Assembly (NCBI GenBank): GCA_947454665.1 | Contig: CANGMU010000010.1 | Location: forward strand, 1 to 22,393 | Length of the DNA stretch: 22,393 nt | Source of the DNA: Pseudomonadota bacterium | Lineage (GTDB): Bacteria > Pseudomonadota > Gammaproteobacteria > Steroidobacterales > Steroidobacteraceae | Direction of reading: 5' to 3' | In this document: positions 1 to 7,850 of the stretch, piece after piece | Layout of the letters: the number at the start of each line of letters is the position of its first letter | How positions within the stretch are numbered: position 1 is the first letter of the stretch | Made by a program: the position numbers and the translations under genes | The notes under the pieces: generated by a model | The model's input: the letters and a program-made list of their open reading frames with translations, nothing else | Database searches by the model: none | Told to the model about the DNA's origin: nothing

Positions 1-4
1 CGGC

Positions 5-1876
5 ATGACGACCCCTGTCCGTGAGCAGGACCTGAACATCGCGCTGCTGGGCGTGCCGAACTGCGGCAAGACCGCGCTGTTCAACCGCCTGACAGGCAGC
101 CGGCAGAAGGTCGCCAACTACCCGGGCGTCACGGTCGAGCGCAAAGTCGGCAACTGCGTCGATGCGGCACGTGGTCGCCGTTATCGAGTGCTGGACCTGC
201 CCGGCGCCTACAGCCTCGCCGCCACGACGCTGGACGAAGCCATCACGCGCGATGTCGTTTCCGGGCGGTTCGCGGGCGAGGCGCCGCCGGAACTGATCGT
301 CAGCGTGCTCGATGCGACGAACCTTCGCTTGTCGCTTCGGCTTGCGATCGAGCTGCGCCGGCTGAACCGCCCGATGATCGTCGTGCTGAACATGAGCGAC
401 ATCGCCCACGCGCGCGGCATCCGCATCGACCGCGAGAAGCTGGCGGCGGAACTGGGCTGCCCGGTCGTGGAAACCGTGGCTGTGCGCAGTGGCGGCGAAC
501 GTGAGTTGCTGGAGGCGCTGGCTTCGGCCGCGCCGGTCGATGAATCGCAGACACGGCCCTGGGCGACGCAGACGCGCGAGCAGGTGGAGGCCACGCAGCG
601 CGAGGTGCGACGCATCCTCGCGGATGTCGGTTACCGCGAGCCGTTGCGCAGTCGCGCGCTGGCCCGGCTGGATGGCCTCGTGCTGCATCCGGTGTCGGGC
701 CCCGTGCTGCTGGCCTCGATCCTGTTCCTGGTGTTCCAGGCCGTGTTCAGCTGGGCCGCCGTGCCGATGGATCTCATCGATGGCGCCATGCATGCGGTGG
801 GCGGTTTCGTGGGCAACGCGATGCCCGAAGGGCCCTTGCGCAGCCTGCTGGTCGATGGCGTGATCGCCGGTGCAGGCAGCGTGCTGGTCTTCCTGCCGCA
901 GATCCTGATCCTGTTCTTCTTCATCCTCGTGCTCGAGGACAGCGGCTATCTGCCGCGCGCGGCATTCCTGCTGGACCGCCTCATGGGTCATGTCGGCTTG
1001 TCGGGCCGTGCCTTCATTCCGCTGCTGTCGTCGTTCGCTTGTGCGATCCCGGGGATCATGGCAGCACGCACCATCCCCAACACGCGCGATCGGCTCGCGA
1101 CGATCCTGCTGGCGCCGCTGATGACCTGTTCCGCGCGCCTGCCGGTCTATGCGCTGATCATCGGTTCCTTCGTGCCGGCGAGGAATATCGGGCCGGTGAA
1201 CTTCCAGGGCCTCGTGCTCTTCGCGCTGTATGTCGCAGGCATCCTCGGTGCCGTCTTCGTGGCCTTGCTGATGAAGCGCTTCACGCTGCGGTCGAATTAC
1301 CACCCCCTGTTGATGGAACTGCCGGAATACCGCTGGCCCAACCTGCGCAACCTGGTCATCGGCCTGTGGGAGCGCGTGAAGATCTTCCTGTCGCGTGTCG
1401 GCGGCATCATCCTCGCGCTGACCATCGTGCTGTGGTTCCTGTCCAGCTATCCGGCGCCACCTGCGGGGGCGACGGGCCCTGCGATCGAATACAGCTATGC
1501 GGGCATGCTCGGCCAGTTGCTGCAGGTCGTGTTCGCGCCGATCGGCTTCAACTGGCAGATCTCGATCGCGCTGGTGCCTGGCCTTGCCGCGCGGGAAGTC
1601 GCGGTCGGCGCGCTGGGCACCGTGTATTCGCTGGCCTCGACCGAAGGCATGGAAGGCGCGCTGGGTACGGCTATCGCCGCGCAGTGGAAGCTGGGTACGG
1701 CCTTTGCGTTGCTGGCCTGGTTCGTGTTTGCGCCGCAGTGCCTGTCCACCTTGGCCACGGTGCGCCGCGAAACGGGCGGCTGGCGCTATCCGGCGATCAT
1801 GGCGGGTTATCTGTTCGGCCTCGCCTACGTGGCGGCCTTCGTGACCTTCCACGTCACCGAATGGATCGTGTCCTGA
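5..1876 (+). CDS. feoB: Ferrous iron transport protein B (FeoB)
   Basis: Inner-membrane Fe(II) permease with an N-terminal G-protein domain. The G1 motif GVPNCGKT is at residues 16-23, a G2-like GVTVE at about 41-45, G3 DLPG at 64-67 and G4 NMSD at 129-132. The rest is hydrophobic and contains the two Gate-type segments of the family, each with a conserved Cys: one reads FACAIPGIMAARTI, the other LMTCSARLPVY. At 623 residues it is shorter than E. coli FeoB (773) but has the whole GTPase, Gate, core and Gate order. The ATG lies 4 bases from the window edge, so its ribosome site and any feoA are outside. A small membrane protein follows after 14 bases and is probably co-transcribed. Identification is firm; the exact start cannot be tested here. 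Confidence 0.95.
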   Translation: MTTPVREQDLNIALLGVPNCGKTALFNRLTGSRQKVANYPGVTVERKVGNCVDAARGRRYRVLDLPGAYSLAATTLDEAITRDVVSGRFAGEAPPELIVSVLDATNLRLSLRLAIELRRLNRPMIVVLNMSDIAHARGIRIDREKLAAELGCPVVETVAVRSGGERELLEALASAAPVDESQTRPWATQTREQVEATQREVRRILADVGYREPLRSRALARLDGLVLHPVSGPVLLASILFLVFQAVFSWAAVPMDLIDGAMHAVGGFVGNAMPEGPLRSLLVDGVIAGAGSVLVFLPQILILFFFILVLEDSGYLPRAAFLLDRLMGHVGLSGRAFIPLLSSFACAIPGIMAARTIPNTRDRLATILLAPLMTCSARLPVYALIIGSFVPARNIGPVNFQGLVLFALYVAGILGAVFVALLMKRFTLRSNYHPLLMELPEYRWPNLRNLVIGLWERVKIFLSRVGGIILALTIVLWFLSSYPAPPAGATGPAIEYSYAGMLGQLLQVVFAPIGFNWQISIALVPGLAAREVAVGALGTVYSLASTEGMEGALGTAIAAQWKLGTAFALLAWFVFAPQCLSTLATVRRETGGWRYPAIMAGYLFGLAYVAAFVTFHVTEWIVS

Positions 1877-1890
1877 CGGAGACATCCTCC

Positions 1891-2127
1891 ATGCAACAGG
1901 CTCTGGTGGTACTGATCGTCGGTGTTGCGGTGCTGTTCGCCGCCTGGCGGCTCATGGGGCTGGCAGCACGGCTGCGCGTGCTGGATGCAGTCGCCCGTGC
2001 AGGCCTGGGTCCGCTGTCACGCCACGCACAGCGGAAGGCGCGTGGCCTGCGGGAAGGCTCCCGCGCAGCGGGTTGCGCGGGTTGTGCTGCGGCCTCAGCC
2101 GCTCGCAAAGGCCCGACAGGTCGCTGA
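1891..2127 (+). CDS. Small FeoB-associated membrane protein with C-terminal CxxC
   Basis: A 78-residue protein. The start ATG has GGAG 9 bases upstream. Residues 4-18 form one hydrophobic helix, followed by a basic stretch and a Cys pair, GCAGC (C62 and C65), near the C-terminus. This resembles the small proteins found after feoB, namely the FeoB-associated Cys-rich membrane protein type and, in xanthomonads, DUF6587-like proteins. The Cys pair may bind iron or sense redox state and act on FeoB, but that is inference. The frame is open much further upstream (to 1039) only as a shadow of feoB. Its last 33 bases overlap the 3' end of the opposing thioredoxin-like gene. Low complexity and short length make it less certain than its neighbours. 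Confidence 0.6.
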   Translation: MQQALVVLIVGVAVLFAAWRLMGLAARLRVLDAVARAGLGPLSRHAQRKARGLREGSRAAGCAGCAAASAARKGPTGR

Positions 2128-3696
2128 CGCGGGATCGGCGGGCGCCAGTCGGCCGCAGGTCTGCTTCACGCGTTCGCGCAGCGCATGGGCCGTGGGCGCG
2201 CGGGACGCATCCTGTTTCACCCATTCGCGCAGCGAGGCATCGAGCTTCGCCAGACGGATGCGTGAGCGGCGGTAGATCGCATCCGGCGCGTCCAGTTCAC
2301 CCAACACCGCAAGCCCCGCCTCCTGCACGCGTTTCACATCGCCGGGCGCGAGTCGCAGCAGGGCCTGCAGATAGTTCCCACCCCATTGGAAGCGGGTTGC
2401 GGCACCCCGCGACTGTTCGTAGGCCCGCGCATGCCACTGCAAGGCTTCGTCCGGGCGGCCCATCGCTTCGCAGTAATCACCGAGGCTCGACATGTAGTAG
2501 TACGGCGCGCCGGCGGTCTTCACTTCGCGCAGCGTGATGTCATAGGCCTGCTGGTTGTCGCGCAGCGCATCGAGCACGTTGAGCGCGCCGTTCAGCGTGC
2601 CGCTGCGCTCGGAGGCTGGGCCCGGATCGGCCACGGCCTTCGCCACGCGTGCACGCGCCAGCTGCTCGATGGCCGGCGCAGGCTTGCCGTCGGGCGACAT
2701 GCTGCGCGATGCCAGCACGGCGCTATACAGCAGGTTCAGTCGATCACCCAGCGGCAGGCTCGTGGATTCCGAACCGGCACGCATCGCGTCCAGGTACTGC
2801 GCAAGCTGCGTGGCCGCACGCGCGGCATCCTGTGCGCGCAGCGTGGCGAAATAACCCTCGTCGAGGCTGCGCAGCGCATCGGCCCGCGCCATCGCGCGCG
2901 TCGGGTCCGCGAGGAGGTCACCCACTTGGGCGACGAGAGCCGCTGGCAGCTTGCTGGATGCCGCATCGCCTGCCAGTCCCAGGTCCGCGGCCGCGAACAC
3001 GGTGATGCGTTCGCGCTCTTCCGGTGTGCCGCTGGTGGCGCAGGCCTTCTCGGCGGCTGCGAGCTGCCGACCCCGCGCTCGTCGCGCATCACGATCGAGG
3101 TCTTCCAGCGACCAGCTTTGCCAGGCAATGCGGTGGCAGTCTTCGGCGGCGGCTTGTGCATTCGCGCGGGCAAGCTTGCCGAGCACTTCATGGACGGGGC
3201 GTCTGTCTTCGAGCGCGGTATCCAGCATGCTGGTGTATTGCGTGAGGTCCTGGCCGCCGGCGATACGCAGGATCTCCGTGCGGTCCCCATTCAGGATCAC
3301 GACGCTCGGGTAGCCCGTCACGCCGAAGGTCTCGCCCCACTTCTGCGCGCCCGGTTCGTCACCATCCAGATAGACGGGGATGAACAGCTTCGCTTTCTGC
3401 TGGAAATCTTCGCGCGAGAAGAGCGTGGCCTTCAGCAGATGGCAGGGCGGGCACCACACCGCACCCCAGTAGAGCAACACGGGCTTGCCGGATTTGCGGC
3501 TTGCCGCGAAGGCCGCATCGACACCGCCCTCGAACCAGTCGATGCCGCTGGGCAGCGTGTGGTCATCGGCGCTCGTGGTCGATGTGGCTGCGGCAGCGAT
3601 TGTGGTCGCCGGTGCAGGCTGTCGAGCGCAGCCTGCGATCGCCGTGGTTGCGAGCAGGGCAAGCAGGGACGTGCGGATCGCAGGGAGGCTGTTCAT
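2095..3696 (-). CDS. Thioredoxin-fold lipoprotein with long helical C-terminal region
   Basis: A 533-residue protein with a lipoprotein signal: a hydrophobic run, then IAGC with lipid Cys at residue 23. A Ser/Thr/Ala-rich linker follows. The thioredoxin domain spans about residues 50-165, with the active site WCPPC at 81-85 and the cis-Pro motif GYPSVVIL (P130). The remaining 370 residues are Ala/Leu/Arg-rich and look like helical repeats; one stretch (CEAMGRPDEALQWHARAYEQ) is TPR-like. It is likely a periplasm-facing, membrane-anchored thiol-disulfide protein. It begins 6 bases after the TonB receptor stop on the same strand, so the two are probably one transcript. No strong Shine-Dalgarno precedes the ATG, which suggests translational coupling. 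Its client is unknown. Confidence 0.85.
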   Translation of the reverse strand: MNSLPAIRTSLLALLATTAIAGCARQPAPATTIAAAATSTTSADDHTLPSGIDWFEGGVDAAFAASRKSGKPVLLYWGAVWCPPCHLLKATLFSREDFQQKAKLFIPVYLDGDEPGAQKWGETFGVTGYPSVVILNGDRTEILRIAGGQDLTQYTSMLDTALEDRRPVHEVLGKLARANAQAAAEDCHRIAWQSWSLEDLDRDARRARGRQLAAAEKACATSGTPEERERITVFAAADLGLAGDAASSKLPAALVAQVGDLLADPTRAMARADALRSLDEGYFATLRAQDAARAATQLAQYLDAMRAGSESTSLPLGDRLNLLYSAVLASRSMSPDGKPAPAIEQLARARVAKAVADPGPASERSGTLNGALNVLDALRDNQQAYDITLREVKTAGAPYYYMSSLGDYCEAMGRPDEALQWHARAYEQSRGAATRFQWGGNYLQALLRLAPGDVKRVQEAGLAVLGELDAPDAIYRRSRIRLAKLDASLREWVKQDASRAPTAHALRERVKQTCGRLAPADPASATCRAFASG

Positions 3697-3702
3697 GGTG
3701 CT

Positions 3703-6519
3703 TCACAGCTTAACGCGGAAGCCGGCATGGATGAACCGGCCATACACGTCGTAGCTGTCTGCGGCCGTTTCCGTTCCCGTGATGTTCGAGGCGCGGTTCT
3801 GGTCCATCAGGGGCGGCTTCCGGTCGAACAGGTTCTGGGCGCCGATGTACACCGAATAGTGTTCGTCTCGGCCGAACGAATACCTGCCCTGCAGGTCGTG
3901 ATACCCATAAGCCGGAACGAAGTTCCCCGGGTCGTCGGTGCGCAGGATGCCCAGCGTGTCGGCCATCGCGCTCTGGTAACGCAGTGTCCAGCCTGCATCG
4001 AAGGCGCCCGCCGTATAGCCCAGCTGCAGGTTCGCTCGGTGCCTGAAGCCGGCGCCAAGGCGACCCGGGCCGTTCAACTGGCCCAGGTTCGATTCCGCGG
4101 GCTGGTCGGCCAGTGGCTGGATGCGCAACGTGTCGACGTAGGTGTAGTTCAACGCCGCGCGGAACTGGTGTCCGCTCTCGAAGGCGATCTTATGCCGCAG
4201 GCCGATGTCGATGCCCGAGCTCACGATCGATGCCGCGTTGACTGGTCCTGTGTTGACCTGCCAGATCGTGCCCGGCGTGCGAGGGCGCAGCGGTGCGGCG
4301 CCCTCGCGGACGATGAACGTGCACAGCGGCGAGACGCCGGCCGAGTTCACGCACTGGTCGATGAGGTATTGCAGCGGCACCTTGGCGATCGCGTCCCGGA
4401 TGCGGATGTCATACCAGTCGATCGTCAGGCTGAGACCCGGCAGCGCCGTCGGCGTGAGCACCAGGCCGAGCGTCCAGGTCCTGGCGGTCTCTGCCTTCAG
4501 CGCCGCGTTGCCGCCGTCGAAGCTCTCGATGCTCTGCAGGTCCGTGTTCGCGTCGTAGAAGAAAGCCCCGCCGTGGGCCGCCATATTCTGTGCGGCACCG
4601 GGCAGGGCGCGGCAGTACGCAGCGACTGCGCCCGTCGTTGCCGCCGTCACGCCGTTGCAGGGATCCGTGAGTCCGGTCGGGAAGTCCTGGTTGCGGCCCT
4701 GGTAAAGCTCATTGATGTTCGGCGCGCGCGTTGCCTGCGAATACACGGCGCGGATCCGCAGGTCCTGGGCAGGTGCCCAGTTCAGGCCGGCCTTCCAGCT
4801 GGAGACGCCGCCAACCGTGGAGTAGTCGCCGTAGCGCCAGGCTGCTTCGACATCGAGACTGCGTGCGAGCCTGTGGTCCGCCAGCACCGGCGCCATGGCT
4901 TCGACATAGGCTTCGGTCACGTGGTAGTTGCCGCCGGTATTCGAGAGCGCATTGCCCATCGTCATGCCGGCCTGCGTCTCCGGTGAATGCTGCTCGCTGC
5001 TCGATTCGCGTCGGTGCTCGACGCCTGTTGCGAGTTTCACGCTGCCCGCCGGCAGCGCGAACAGCGAGCCGGTGAAGTTCGCGGCAGCGACCTGTTGCCG
5101 GATGGAGGCCGAATACCGGTCGAGAAAACCCTTGTCGGTGATATAGGCGGCCGCTTCCTTCGAGACCGAGTTGAAGCCGAAAGGATTGAAGGGTGCGCAG
5201 CCGGCGGCGCGGGCCGTGGCATCGCGGCAGATCACCGTGTTGTTCGGGCCGGCGATGGCATCCAGCGCATAGTAATACCGGTCGCGCAGTGCGGTCCCGG
5301 CAGTGGTGTCGTCACGCGAGCCGCTCTGGCTGACGTAGGCGTCCCACCTCCAGTCGCCCTGAAGCGCGCCCTTCAGGCCGGTGATCAAGCGGTAGTGGCT
5401 GCGCTCATTGCGGTTGGAGCGGTCGAACGCGCCGACCAGCCGCTTGCGGAAGCCCAGCGTCGTAGCGCCTGCGGCCAGCATGTCGCTGCGGATCGCGGCG
5501 GGAATGAACGGGTTCTCGATCGACAGGCCGTCACTGATCGTGCCATCCGGCAGGCGCGCGTCAGAGCCGTCGGTGGCCAGCGCTTCTATGCGCGAATGCG
5601 ACTTCACTGACGCATAACTGCCCTCCGCATACAGGCCCGTCGTGTCGCTCAGTGCGAAGTCAGCGAGCCCGGTCAGCAGCACGCGTTCGACCGGCACGGA
5701 GATCAGCCGTTGACCGTTGCGGTTGTAGCCATCGATGTTGCTGTTGAAGCCCTGTTTGAGCGTGTTGTCCGGGTTGTAGGTCCAGGTGTTGCCGTCCGGC
5801 ACGTCGAAGCGGCCCTGGGCGGCATAGCTGCTGCGGAAGGGATTGTCGTTCGCGGAGAGGGCGCGATCGTGCGAGTGCAGCCCCTCGTCCTTGTCCCACT
5901 GCACGTTGAACACGGCGTGGCCGCGCTGCAGGAAGTCGGCGCCGGCGCTGATCGAAGCCAGGTGGCGACCGTTGTCTCCGTGGCTCGTCACGCCGCCCTG
6001 GCCGTGGAATGCCAGGCCCTGAAAGTCGTCATTCAGCACGAAGTTCACGACTCCTGCGATGGCCTCGGAGCCGTAGACGGCCGAGGCGCCGCCGGTGATG
6101 ACTTCCACGTCCTTGATGAGGTCGGTCGGGAGGTTGTTGATGTCGACGATCGACGTGCCGCTGATGCCGGCCGCAGTGCGGTGACCGTTGATCAGCACCA
6201 GCGTGCGCGGGTCCCCCGCGTTGCGCAGGTTCAGCGTCGAGACGCCGTTGCCGGAGGTCGCGAAGTTCGAGTTCGCCCGGGTGTAGGTCGAAGTGCCAAA
6301 GGCCGGCAGCTGCTGCAGCACGTCGGCGAGGTTCTGAGTCCCGCGATTGGCGAGGAAGTCCGCGTTGAGGACCTGCACCGGGACGGCGGATTCGAGTTCG
6401 GTGCGCTGGATGCGCGAGCCCGTGACGAGGACCTGCTCGAGTTCGTCGGGCTCGGCGGCCAGGGTCGCGGCGGACGTGGTGCCCAGTACGGACAGGGCCA
6501 GGACGGTAGAAACCTTCAT
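3703..6519 (-). CDS. TonB-dependent outer-membrane receptor
   Basis: A 938-residue receptor for active uptake across the outer membrane. The chosen start (MKVSTV) gives a clean signal peptide ending near residue 22 and has AAGGGAG 9 bases upstream; an in-frame ATG 23 codons earlier gives no signal peptide. A TonB-box-like segment, LEQVLVTG, follows the signal. The plug domain includes LRNAGDPRTLVLINGHR and VEVITGGASAVYGSEAIAGV. The remainder is a long barrel with alternating aromatic and polar strands, ending RFIHAGFRVKL. The final residue is Leu rather than the more usual Phe. The ligand cannot be read from the sequence. The thioredoxin-like lipoprotein gene follows after 6 bp. The upstream region carries two inverted repeats and an AT-rich promoter. 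Confidence 0.93.
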   Translation of the reverse strand: MKVSTVLALSVLGTTSAATLAAEPDELEQVLVTGSRIQRTELESAVPVQVLNADFLANRGTQNLADVLQQLPAFGTSTYTRANSNFATSGNGVSTLNLRNAGDPRTLVLINGHRTAAGISGTSIVDINNLPTDLIKDVEVITGGASAVYGSEAIAGVVNFVLNDDFQGLAFHGQGGVTSHGDNGRHLASISAGADFLQRGHAVFNVQWDKDEGLHSHDRALSANDNPFRSSYAAQGRFDVPDGNTWTYNPDNTLKQGFNSNIDGYNRNGQRLISVPVERVLLTGLADFALSDTTGLYAEGSYASVKSHSRIEALATDGSDARLPDGTISDGLSIENPFIPAAIRSDMLAAGATTLGFRKRLVGAFDRSNRNERSHYRLITGLKGALQGDWRWDAYVSQSGSRDDTTAGTALRDRYYYALDAIAGPNNTVICRDATARAAGCAPFNPFGFNSVSKEAAAYITDKGFLDRYSASIRQQVAAANFTGSLFALPAGSVKLATGVEHRRESSSEQHSPETQAGMTMGNALSNTGGNYHVTEAYVEAMAPVLADHRLARSLDVEAAWRYGDYSTVGGVSSWKAGLNWAPAQDLRIRAVYSQATRAPNINELYQGRNQDFPTGLTDPCNGVTAATTGAVAAYCRALPGAAQNMAAHGGAFFYDANTDLQSIESFDGGNAALKAETARTWTLGLVLTPTALPGLSLTIDWYDIRIRDAIAKVPLQYLIDQCVNSAGVSPLCTFIVREGAAPLRPRTPGTIWQVNTGPVNAASIVSSGIDIGLRHKIAFESGHQFRAALNYTYVDTLRIQPLADQPAESNLGQLNGPGRLGAGFRHRANLQLGYTAGAFDAGWTLRYQSAMADTLGILRTDDPGNFVPAYGYHDLQGRYSFGRDEHYSVYIGAQNLFDRKPPLMDQNRASNITGTETAADSYDVYGRFIHAGFRVKL

Positions 6520-6541
6520 GCGGCAGGACTCCCTTGGCGTG

Positions 6542-6557
6542 GTTGCCTGTATGCAAC
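6542..6557. promoter_or_regulatory. Inverted repeat GTTGC-N6-GCAAC, promoter-proximal copy
   Basis: A perfect 5-bp inverted repeat with spacer CTGTAT, in the leader of the TonB receptor 22 bases before its start codon. The same arms and the same 6-base spacing recur at 6659-6674. It is probably an operator half of a pair; a weak RNA hairpin is the alternative. Confidence 0.5.
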
Positions 6558-6601
6558 ATGAATATCCAAGGGCCCGGTCAGTGATCAAGGATCAAAGTTC
6601 A

Positions 6602-6630
6602 ATAAAAATAATACTTTTTGTGATTTACAA
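6602..6630 (-). promoter_or_regulatory. Candidate sigma70 promoter for the TonB receptor
   Basis: On the minus strand, TTGTAA (6625-6630) is 17 bases from TTTTAT (6602-6607). Each matches 4 of 6 consensus bases, in the most AT-rich stretch of the window. Transcription would start near 6595, giving a leader of about 75 bases. The two GTTGC-N6-GCAAC repeats would then flank the promoter, one upstream and one in the leader. Confidence 0.4.
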
Positions 6631-6658
6631 CTCTATTTGGATGTTTCTTGCGCCGGAA

Positions 6659-6674
6659 GTTGCCATAAAGCAAC
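6659..6674. promoter_or_regulatory. Inverted repeat GTTGC-N6-GCAAC, distal copy
   Basis: Second copy of the repeat, with spacer CATAAA, 117 bp from the proximal copy (about 11 helical turns). It lies just past the end of the DUF192 gene but has no following T-run on the minus strand, so it is a poor intrinsic terminator and more likely an operator for the TonB receptor. Confidence 0.5.
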
Positions 6675-6682
6675 AAATTACC

Positions 6683-7156
6683 TCAGCGGAAACTGGCGTG
6701 GCGCACCCGACTGCCTTCCTTGAGCCCCAGGCGTCGCGCCTCGCCGGCCCGCAGCTCCAGCACGCCCGCGACGGGCGCGCCTGATGAAATGATGTCTTCC
6801 GAAAGTGGCTTCGTGTCGGCGGCGATGCGCAAGACGCGGCCATCCTCGCCGATGAACACCATATCCAGCGCCACGTAGGTGTTCTTCATCCACATCGTCA
6901 TGACGCGGGGTGCCTGCAGCGGGAACAGCATCCCGTAACCGGCCGGCAGGTCGGTGAGGAACATCAGGCCCTGCTGCTGACGCTCTGGTGTGTCCGCGAG
7001 CCAGATCTGGATCGTCGTCGACCCGCTGCCCGCTTCCAGTTGCACGCTGTCGCGCGGGAAGCCTTTCAGTTGGGCCGGTGCGAACTCCGCCGCTGTCAGC
7101 GCAAAGGGTGACAGGGCGAAGAGAAGGACGAAAAGGCGGATGGCATGACGGTGCAT
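6683..7156 (-). CDS. DUF192 family secreted protein
   Basis: A 157-residue protein with an N-terminal signal peptide (about 1-22) and a DUF192 domain. Family hallmarks are visible: RQQQGLMFLTDLP near 59-71, MTMWMKNTYVALDMVFI near 86-102, and the C-terminal VLELRAGEARRLGLKEGSRV. The molecular function of DUF192 is not established; the signal peptide places it in the periplasm. The ATG at 7156 shares its A with the stop codon of the upstream lipoprotein (TGATG), so the two genes are translationally coupled. The open frame extends far upstream but only as a shadow of that lipoprotein gene. Confidence 0.9.
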   Translation of the reverse strand: MHRHAIRLFVLLFALSPFALTAAEFAPAQLKGFPRDSVQLEAGSGSTTIQIWLADTPERQQQGLMFLTDLPAGYGMLFPLQAPRVMTMWMKNTYVALDMVFIGEDGRVLRIAADTKPLSEDIISSGAPVAGVLELRAGEARRLGLKEGSRVRHASFR

Positions 7157-7719
7157 CACGGTGGGCTTCCAGTGGAATAGGACGTGGTGAAATCGAATCG
7201 CTCGACGAGCACGCGGTCGCTGCCGTCCATCGTCGCGGCCGGGCCGGTGCAGAATCCGCGGACTTCCACGCGCTGACGCGCCCCGCTGCCTGTCCCGATG
7301 TCGCTGCGCTGCAGGCTGTCGCTCGTGCATTTGTCGTCGCCCAGGGTGGCGTAGAGTCGCTGTGCGCCTTCGACGATGAGCGTCAGGTTGGTGGCGGCAT
7401 GGGCCTCGTGGCCCTCCGGCGAGCCGGTGTCGATGCCGAACACGAGGCGCAACATCCGTCCGCTGCCCTTCAGCGGTCCGACGATGGCGAGCCGCAGGCC
7501 ACTGCCGTCGGGGCGAAGACCTCCTTCGCAGTGCATGTCCCCATCCTGCCAATCCAGGTCGGCCTCGATGGCCCCGCGTAGTCGGGCCCTGAGGAATCCC
7601 TGGCCGCCCGGCACGCAGGGCGTGCTTTCGGTGGCGACGGGTGTGGGTGCTTCCTGGGCTGGGCCGCAGGCGGTCAGCAGGATTGCGAAGGCGGTGGCCG
7701 ATGCGCGGAGGGCGTGCAT
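7156..7719 (-). CDS. Uncharacterised lipoprotein with four further cysteines
   Basis: A 187-residue protein. Starting at the ATG at 7719 gives a signal ending in lipobox LTAC, with lipid Cys at residue 18. The mature part has four more Cys (about residues 35, 63, 131 and 156), enough for two disulfides in the periplasm. A mostly beta-like, Gly-rich domain follows; recognisable pieces are DLDWQDGDMHCEGG, RPDGSGLRL, GDDKCTSD and VRGFCTGPA. No named family was recognised. The Shine-Dalgarno is weak. In-frame ATGs at 7755 and 7818 would put extra polar residues before the signal and are less likely. It is the first gene of a two-gene unit with the DUF192 protein and is divergent from glgP. Confidence 0.75.
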   Translation of the reverse strand: MHALRASATAFAILLTACGPAQEAPTPVATESTPCVPGGQGFLRARLRGAIEADLDWQDGDMHCEGGLRPDGSGLRLAIVGPLKGSGRMLRLVFGIDTGSPEGHEAHAATNLTLIVEGAQRLYATLGDDKCTSDSLQRSDIGTGSGARQRVEVRGFCTGPAATMDGSDRVLVERFDFTTSYSTGSPP

Positions 7720-7778
7720 GGCCTGCAGTCTAGGGAAGCATTCTGTGCGTTGCATGCCCCAAAACGGTGCTGGATCGC

Positions 7779-7807
7779 TTCTGGTAGATCGCTCCGTACG
7801 GTATGCA
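7779..7807 (+). promoter_or_regulatory. Tentative glgP promoter
   Basis: TTCTGG (7779-7784) is 17 bases from TATGCA (7802-7807), a weak sigma70 match. Transcription would start near 7814, inside the palindrome at 7804-7817, so a bound regulator would block the -10 and start site. The leader would be about 37 bases. Offered as a hypothesis only. Confidence 0.25.
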
Positions 7808-7817
7808 ATCGATTGCA
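7804..7817. promoter_or_regulatory. Perfect palindrome TGCAATCGATTGCA, LacI-type operator candidate
   Basis: A 14-bp perfect palindrome with central CG, as in many LacI/GalR-family operators, located 33 bases before the glgP start and within the divergent region shared with the lipoprotein gene. An 8-bp palindrome, CCGTACGG (7794-7801), lies just before it. No LacI-family gene is in the window. Confidence 0.55.
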
Positions 7818-7850
7818 ATTAGTCGGCACGATTGTTGTAGGATCCTTGGC

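Noticed and set aside
2386..4986. 866-residue open frame on the plus strand
   Set aside because: It lies antisense to the thioredoxin lipoprotein and TonB receptor genes, has Arg/Ala/Val/His-rich low-information sequence, and shows no domain; a GC-rich shadow frame.
6580..6597. Repeated GATCA-like words (TTGATC twice on the minus strand), considered as an FNR box
   Set aside because: The words are direct repeats, not the TTGAT-N4-ATCAA inverted arrangement.
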